Positions 58,974 through 64,000 of a DNA stretch of 64,000 nt are shown here, piece after piece. The notes below the pieces were generated by a model. It did no database searches. It saw only the letters and a program-made list of their open reading frames with translations, and was not told the DNA's origin. The translations under genes were made by a program, and so were the position numbers. Each line of letters begins with the position of its first letter. Positions within the stretch are counted from its first letter, which is position 1. Source of the DNA: Thunnus maccoyii (taxonomy: Eukaryota > Chordata > Actinopteri > Scombriformes > Scombridae). The stretch is from positions 3,534,001 through 3,598,000 of the forward strand of contig NC_056554.1 in assembly GCF_910596095.1 (NCBI RefSeq), written 5' to 3'.

Positions 58974-59049
<76 letters not shown>
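58848..59049 (+). repeat. (TG)n...(CA)n and a long (CA)n microsatellite
   Basis: The first part is self-complementary (58848-58883). The second, 58976-59049, is an almost pure CA run of about 73 bp. Confidence 0.85.
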
Positions 59050-59051
<2 letters not shown>

Positions 59052-59097
59052 TACATGCATAAGATATACTATATGTAATTAATATATATCAATCTTA

Positions 59098-59604
59098 ATG
59101 TTGGAGAAGTACCACTCCATTCTTCAGAGACATGCTGTACCCTCTGGTTTGTATCTTTGTGGAGAAGGATTCATACTGCAGCAGGATAATGACCCCAAAC
59201 ACACCTCAAAGCTTTGCAAGAACCACTTGAAGACCAAAGAAGACCAAGGAGTCCTGACTGTCATGGACTTTCCTCCACAGTCACCTGACCTCAACCCCAT
59301 TGAACATTTATGGGGACACTTGAAGACTGAGAAAGCCAAACTTTCTGTGACATCACAAGAAGCTCTTTGGAACATTGTCAAATCCTGCTGGGATAACGAG
59401 GCTCATCAGGTTTTCAACAGACTTGTGGAGTCCATGCCAGCTGGAGTGCATGATGTCATTAAAGTAAAAGGAGGAAATACTGAAATATTCTGAAATTTAT
59501 GTACATTTTTCAAATTATTTGTAATGAAAGAAATAGTTTTAAATTCAGAACAAATGCACAATAGAAGTATCTTGACTAGAGGTCTCAGACTTTGGATCCC
59601 ACTG
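59098..59604 (+). mobile_element. Tc1-like transposon, 5'-truncated, copy 4 (best frame)
   Basis: An open frame of 131 codons covers the transposase C-terminal half. It has QQDNDPKHTSKLCKNHLK with the second catalytic aspartate, DFPPQSPDLNPIEHLWG with the final glutamate, and a stop at 59493. The right end ttggatcccactg is at 59592-59604. The helix-turn-helix region and the first catalytic aspartate are missing, so it cannot encode a working transposase. Confidence 0.75.
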
Positions 59605-60943
59605 TACATGTACATCCTTTTTTTCATTTTCTGGAGTCTCATCCTGTGTGGAATCTTAGGAAACACTTGTGTTTGTTGGTAAACCAGAGATGATCATCAC
59701 ACTTTCTGCACTTTGCATAAGAAATACAATATATTTGTATGCATCTATTCAACCCTTTAGACCATAAAATGTACTTGTGTCTGTTATTGCCAGTGAGTAG
59801 TAGATAGCAAAAACATGAACCAGATCATCATTTTACACAATAATACATCACCATCATTCAGAATGTCTTAACATTTACACTAACTGCACTAATTATGTCT
59901 CGAGGCAAAAATCACATTTTAGAAAAAATAAAACATGTCTTTAAACCATCAGTTCAGTTTTTTAGAGATTAAAGCACATGCTTGTATTTTTTTAAAGGTT
60001 TTCTTGATTTCAAGGTGTTATATAGTCAAATATATCTGACCCTTTTCTAGCACTGTGCCACATGTGGCTCCACTTCCTGAAAATGTGTCCCACCCCAAAA
60101 ATGCAACATTATACCCACTTCAACTCCTCATCTGATTTGATAGAAACTTCTGATCAAGGTTTACAATGTGTGAAAATTACAATATGTATAAGTGAGAGGC
60201 TCAGAAGACTTCCTGCTGCCTGAAGGCAACAATATGTAGTAGAGTAGTGGTAGACAAATAGCAGCCATGAGCCAAATCTGGTTGAACTGTCTCCTATTAA
60301 ACCTGTGAACTGATATTACTCAATTTATTTATATATGTATGTGTGTATTTTCATCTGATGTATATACACATTGGAATCGGTGGAATTTTAATTAGAGGTG
60401 TTAACCACATTTAAACATTTCAAACATCCAGCCCAGCCTCTCTGTGAACAGGTATCATTGGAACTACTTTCTACTGAAGAAATAGTCCCAATGAAAACTA
60501 ATCACAGTGAATTCTGTTTGGAGTAATGAAGACTCCAGAGGGAGATGTTGCTGCTGAATTATCTGAATGTCACTTTTTCAACACTGTGAGCACCAAAAAA
60601 CAAACAAACAAAAAATTCCATTCACCTCTACTGTATAGAAGAGAAATACAACTGAAACTCTGCACACTAGATACGACTGGAGGTAAGTGAGAAATAAAAT
60701 ATATATATTTTGTAGTTGAGATGAATTGATCCCTTCAAGTCATCACCTTTGCACACGACCAAAGTGTGACTCTGAAACAACAGCTTCAAAAATACTCTGT
60801 GGGTACTTTACAATGTGTTGGAGACAAACATTTACATACGTGTCATTACTTTTTGCATATAGAATACAGCAGAACTGTGACTTTTGCCCCTAACAAAGAA
60901 GAGAAGCTGGTGTTGTATTTGACTAGATTTGCCTAACAACAGC
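59605..60943. other. Intergenic and L7 upstream region
   Basis: No gene is seen. Compared with 1-60 and 20973-21032, about 145 bp are inserted near 60251-60395. From about 60640 the sequence switches between B-like and A-like versions of the lectin promoter. Confidence 0.45.
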
Positions 60944-60950
60944 TAATATA
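60944..60950 (+). promoter_or_regulatory. TATA-like box of lectin L7
   Basis: taatata 65 bp before the L7 start codon. Confidence 0.3.
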
Positions 60951-61008
60951 GAGGCAGAGTTTCCTTTTAATAGTGAACATCGACACACAGAGACCTCAGA
61001 GCAGCATC

Positions 61009-61048
61009 ATGATGGAAAGGATCTTGTTGGGTGTCCTGTATCTCTCAG
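61009..61048 (+). CDS. Lectin L7, exon 1 only
   Basis: Reads MMERILLGVLYLS plus one base, followed by the donor gtcagtg as in all other copies. The next exons are not in the window. A retroelement lies about 1.07 kb downstream, where intron 1 would be, and continues to the window end. Whether the rest of L7 exists beyond cannot be judged. Confidence 0.6.
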
Positions 61049-62119
61049 GTCAGTGAAATATTTAAAAGAATAATATGTAACTTTTCCGCATTATACTGTT
61101 TAAAAATGACTAGACCTTTGTAATATATTTTGTTGAGTTGTGTACCAACATTATCTTAACTCAGATAGCATGAACAAAACTATCATTGAATCAATGTTGA
61201 AATTTAACATTGATTTTTCATCAGGTTTGCATCCTGAAATAATGTTATTTCAACAATATAAAAATATATGAAGACAGAAACAAAATCAATGTTAGTTCAA
61301 CTTAAATTTAATTATTGACTTAACATCAAATCAACATTGAAACAACATTAAATCAATCCTGTTTCATGTACAGCAGGATACTTGCCAGTAAACCATCATG
61401 TCAGTTTTCTCTCCATTTAATCAGAGACCACGTGGGGCTGCAATTAACATGGTTTTGAACCTAAACGTCACTAACTCAAAGTAAATAAAACATCCTTGAA
61501 TCAGACATTAATTCATGTGCAATTTTATTTACATCATATTCAGGAAAGCAAGAGGCTCTCAAAATGACATTTCTTTCATTGAAAATATATCGAGCTTAAA
61601 ATACAACTTATGTACAGATTATATGATAAATTGGATGACAAAGTGACTTGAACAATTAGATGGGAATGTTCATTCTGAATTTATTAAAGCAGAAGTGCAT
61701 GGACACAGCTTTTCTTGCAGCTGTAATTGCCAGGAGAAAAGCCTGGAAAATCAAAACATATGCAAAAAGTGAGGGAAGTAAATGCAAATGGAAGCTCGCC
61801 AATAAATAGAGCTTAAAATATAAGTTATGTACTATAGGTCATGATAAATTGAGTGATAAACTGACTTGAAACAAATTCAGAATTAACATTCCCATCTTTT
61901 AAAGCAGAATTAGCACAACTGACTTAACACAGTGCACTAAAATTTATAAGTCATAAATTCATACCAAAATTGAGTGCATAGACACATTTTTTACAGCTCT
62001 AATTGCCAAGAGAAGAGCCTGGAAAACCATGACAACACATACCAAATGCAACCTGCATCAGTAAAATGAAAGTAAAAATTCCCACTAAAACATATGAAGT
62101 TTATAGACTTATAAACAAA
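61049..62119. repeat. L7 intron 1 filled with repeats
   Basis: About 61160-61400 has many aacattga-type words in both orientations, typical of a decayed DNA element. About 61540-61790 and 61800-62090 are diverged direct repeats: both have gagcttaaaata, atgataaattg, gacttgaa, taaagcaga and gagcctggaaaa-like segments. No coding feature is visible. Confidence 0.5.
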
Positions 62120-62272
62120 GTTCGGGAACCAAAGACCACGCCTTGTACGCATCCCATTTCCGCACCACAGGGTATTTAGACACACCATATCCGCTCCTCT
62201 CCCCTTTGTCTCAGCTTGCAAGCACCCTGTGACACACCAGCATCTAAACTAAAAAACTTTCTTACTCACATC

Positions 62273-62785
62273 ATGGACCTCGAACTGCTCCTCAACGCTG
62301 CGGACGAGGACTTGTTCGACGTCCCGGAGTCCCCCGGTGTCCGATCTTTCCGGCAGCCTCGCCTGCGCTCCTCGGTTTCCCTCATCCCGGCCTCTTGGCC
62401 CTCATCCTCCGTCGACGACAGTATCGTCGAGCCCTCGCTCCCCAGCGGCTCCAGGGGAACGTCCCGTACTCGGCGTCCGAAGAAAGCTACTCATTCCCGA
62501 CACTCGCTCCAGCCTCGCTCGAGATCCCGGAGCCCGCCCAAGAGGAGCAGCTACCGCGCGCAGCGCTCTCCTCGCCACCAGCGTATCGACCGCTCCTCGG
62601 CCCCAAACATGTCCGAGTGGACCGTCGCTCGCTTAAAGCATTTCCTCAGCCAAAATAACATTCCCCTCCACCGCACCGACAACAAGGCAAGACTGTTTCA
62701 ATTATACACAAACTCCCTGCAGGACAGCACTCTCTCCCATCCATCTTCCGGGTTCCCGGTGTCGCGCGCGCAACGACGTCCGTGA
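62273..62785 (+). CDS. gag-like ORF of the DIRS-like element, 170 aa
   Basis: The start is the first ATG in the frame (tcatggacct). The N-terminus MDLELLLNAADEDLFDVPES is acidic. An arginine/serine-rich stretch (RSRSRSPPKRSS) follows. From about residue 113 a SAP-like motif (WTVARLKHFLSQNNIPLHRT, then KARLFQLY) suggests DNA binding. The frame ends at TGA 62783-62785, and the following proline-rich coding continues in other frames, so a frameshift probably ended a longer protein. Confidence 0.55.
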   Translation: MDLELLLNAADEDLFDVPESPGVRSFRQPRLRSSVSLIPASWPSSSVDDSIVEPSLPSGSRGTSRTRRPKKATHSRHSLQPRSRSRSPPKRSSYRAQRSPRHQRIDRSSAPNMSEWTVARLKHFLSQNNIPLHRTDNKARLFQLYTNSLQDSTLSHPSSGFPVSRAQRRP

Positions 62786-62786
62786 C

Positions 62787-63380
62787 GTCACGGCACGTCG
62801 CTCCGCCACACGCACACCTTCCTCCTCAGCAACCTCAGCCTCTCCAGTACAGTCTGCTTCTAACCCTATGCAGGCTCTCTCTGCTCCACAGCCATTTCCT
62901 CCTCCTACTTTCTCTTCAGCTGCACTTACATCCCATGCATATACATCCCATCACCCCAGCATCCCTTCCTCCTCTCTGGCTCCTATCTCTGCTGCCCCTT
63001 CCCTCCCGGCCATCTCAGCTGCTCCTCCACCCGCACCAACCACGGCAGCTGCTCAGACAGCACAAACAACAGCGGGCCCCAGCAGCTCCACGAGTTACAC
63101 CCAACCTTTTCCCCCTCTTTCTTCTTTTCACCCTCCCTGTCTCCAGCTATACACCGACGCCACTCCTTCAGTCGGCTTTGGCGGTTACTACGGCGGCAGA
63201 TGGTTCTCTGCCGAATGGCCACCTGACTTCTTGAAAAGCCTTCCACGTCTCCCACGGACTCCCATTCCCTTCACTGGACATTCTTACCCTCTCCTGCTTC
63301 ATTACATTCTCCCACACTCAACTCAAGATCAAGTCTTCCACCATACAGACTTACCTCAGTGGAATCAATTTATTTGTTAA
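62787..63380 (+). pseudogene. Proline/alanine-rich linker and RNase H fragment
   Basis: The open frame from about 62868 has low-complexity P/A/S repeats, then at 63147-63240 LYTDATPSVGFGGYYGGRWF and SAEWPPDF. This is the start of a DIRS-type RNase H with the first catalytic aspartate in YTDA. The remaining RNase H motifs are absent. The frame ends at 63380, out of register with the recombinase. Confidence 0.55.
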
Positions 63381-64000
63381 ATTGATTTCCGGAGCGCCAT
63401 GCCCAGCCTTGTCCCATTCTCATATTAACATGTTAATTAAAGGTCTCCGCAAGGCGGAACCGCACCCCGCACCAAAATGTTCACCCCTCACGTCGGACCT
63501 TCTGGTCCGATGCATTCACACACTCCGCACAGGCTACTTGTCTCCCCACATAGACAAAACCCTGGAGTCCATGTTTTTACCAGCCTTTTTTGGCTTCCTA
63601 CGCTGCTCAGAAATCACAGCTCCTTCCTACTCCTTTGATCCATCACTACACGCCACATTGTCCGTCATCTCTTTCCACTCTTCAGACACACTCATCTACC
63701 ACCTCAAACGCAACAAGACCAACCAGTCGGGTCAACCTCAACCCATCTACCTTTTCCGCCTAGATTCATACATAAGTCCTTACGAACCCATCCACGAGTA
63801 CATCAACACTAGACTAGCCAACCGAGCTTCCCCTCAAGACCCCCTGTTCATCACGGAAACGGGAAGGGTAGCTACACGTTTTTGGTTCCATCACCACATG
63901 CGCTCAGTACTTGCCAGATGCGGAATACCCCCAGACCAGTTCTCAGGACACTCATTCCACATTGGAGCCGCTTCCACCGCCTCTAGACAAGGCATTCCTG
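63235..64000 (+). CDS. Tyrosine recombinase of the DIRS-like element (partial)
   Basis: This frame is open from 63235 to the window end. The N-terminal core-binding part reads STIQTYLSGINLFVKLISGA and LIKGLRKAEP. The catalytic part starts with FGFLRCSEI, where the first arginine is CGC 63601-63603. A lysine lies in HLKRNKTN. Near the end GHSFHIGAAS contains the box-II histidine (63949-63951), but the expected arginine three residues later is histidine (CAC, 63958-63960). The nucleophilic tyrosine would lie beyond 64000. The recombinase is probably inactive. Confidence 0.65.

Larger units (their letters stand above)
62120..64000 (+). mobile_element. DIRS-like tyrosine-recombinase retroelement (incomplete, runs off the window)
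   Basis: Base composition rises sharply to GC-rich near 62120. In order: a promoter-like leader, a gag-like ORF with a SAP-type motif, a proline/alanine-rich linker, a short RNase H fragment and a tyrosine recombinase. This order fits DIRS-type elements, but no reverse transcriptase lies between gag and RNase H, so an internal deletion is likely. The left boundary is approximate. Confidence 0.65.

Noticed and set aside
62395-62658. Alternative plus-strand frames within the gag-like ORF
   Set aside because: They are GC-rich overlapping frames; only the frame with the SAP-like motif makes sense.

Overview
This is vertebrate DNA, most likely a teleost fish (probably a percomorph). It has intron-containing genes with GT/GC-AG splice sites, AATAAA poly(A) signals, many microsatellites, and interspersed repeats of kinds common in fish genomes. 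Nothing in it is bacterial. Every host gene I can support is on the + strand.

The window is a tandem segmental-duplication array. Its core is a five-exon gene for a secreted or leader-bearing protein with two C-type lectin domains (CTLDs) and a short, very basic tail. Seven copies start in the window: L1 (631), L2 (12225), L3 (21605), L4 (28580), L5 (40086), L6 (49184) and L7 (61009). L4, L5 and L6 read open through all five exons (329, 332 and 325 residues). L1 has a 5-bp deletion, L3 a single nonsense codon, and L2 a nonsense codon plus a deletion of its 3' end. L7 shows only exon 1, because the window ends inside a retroelement lying in its first intron. Last-exon relics at 17268, 43346 and 46271 show that further copies were lost. 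Two unit types occur. The A type (L1, L3, L4, L6) has a 100-102-nt second intron. The B type (L2, L5) has repeat-filled introns and different flanks.

Between the lectins lie co-amplified copies of the last exons of an AFAP1-like gene (actin filament-associated protein): coiled-coil exon, [11 protein letters not shown] exon, GHVLRK exon, and a nine-codon last exon ending EWEQKNST. No PH-domain exons are present, so these look like passengers of the duplication. They carry different lesions: lost acceptors, nonsense codons, one stop loss, deletions.

Mobile DNA: truncated Tc1-like transposase copies (10534, 20059, 38409, 59098); two copies of a Penelope-like GIY-YIG remnant (15540, 44520); hAT-like elements with readable 8-bp target duplications (5996, 33973, and a private insertion at 52619); a pair of nested MITEs repeated in each A unit; an L2/SINE-like tail next to an (AAT)n run; and from about 62120 to the window end a GC-rich DIRS-like tyrosine-recombinase retroelement with a decayed catalytic site.

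The most interesting signal is in CTLD1. In otherwise near-identical lectin copies, the triplet at the canonical sugar-specificity position differs: DPD (L1, L3), EPD (L2, L5), QPD (L4), QPS (L6). The surrounding loop varies with it, while CTLD2 lacks recognisable calcium-site motifs in every copy. This looks like a binding-loop diversification array produced by duplication and conversion.
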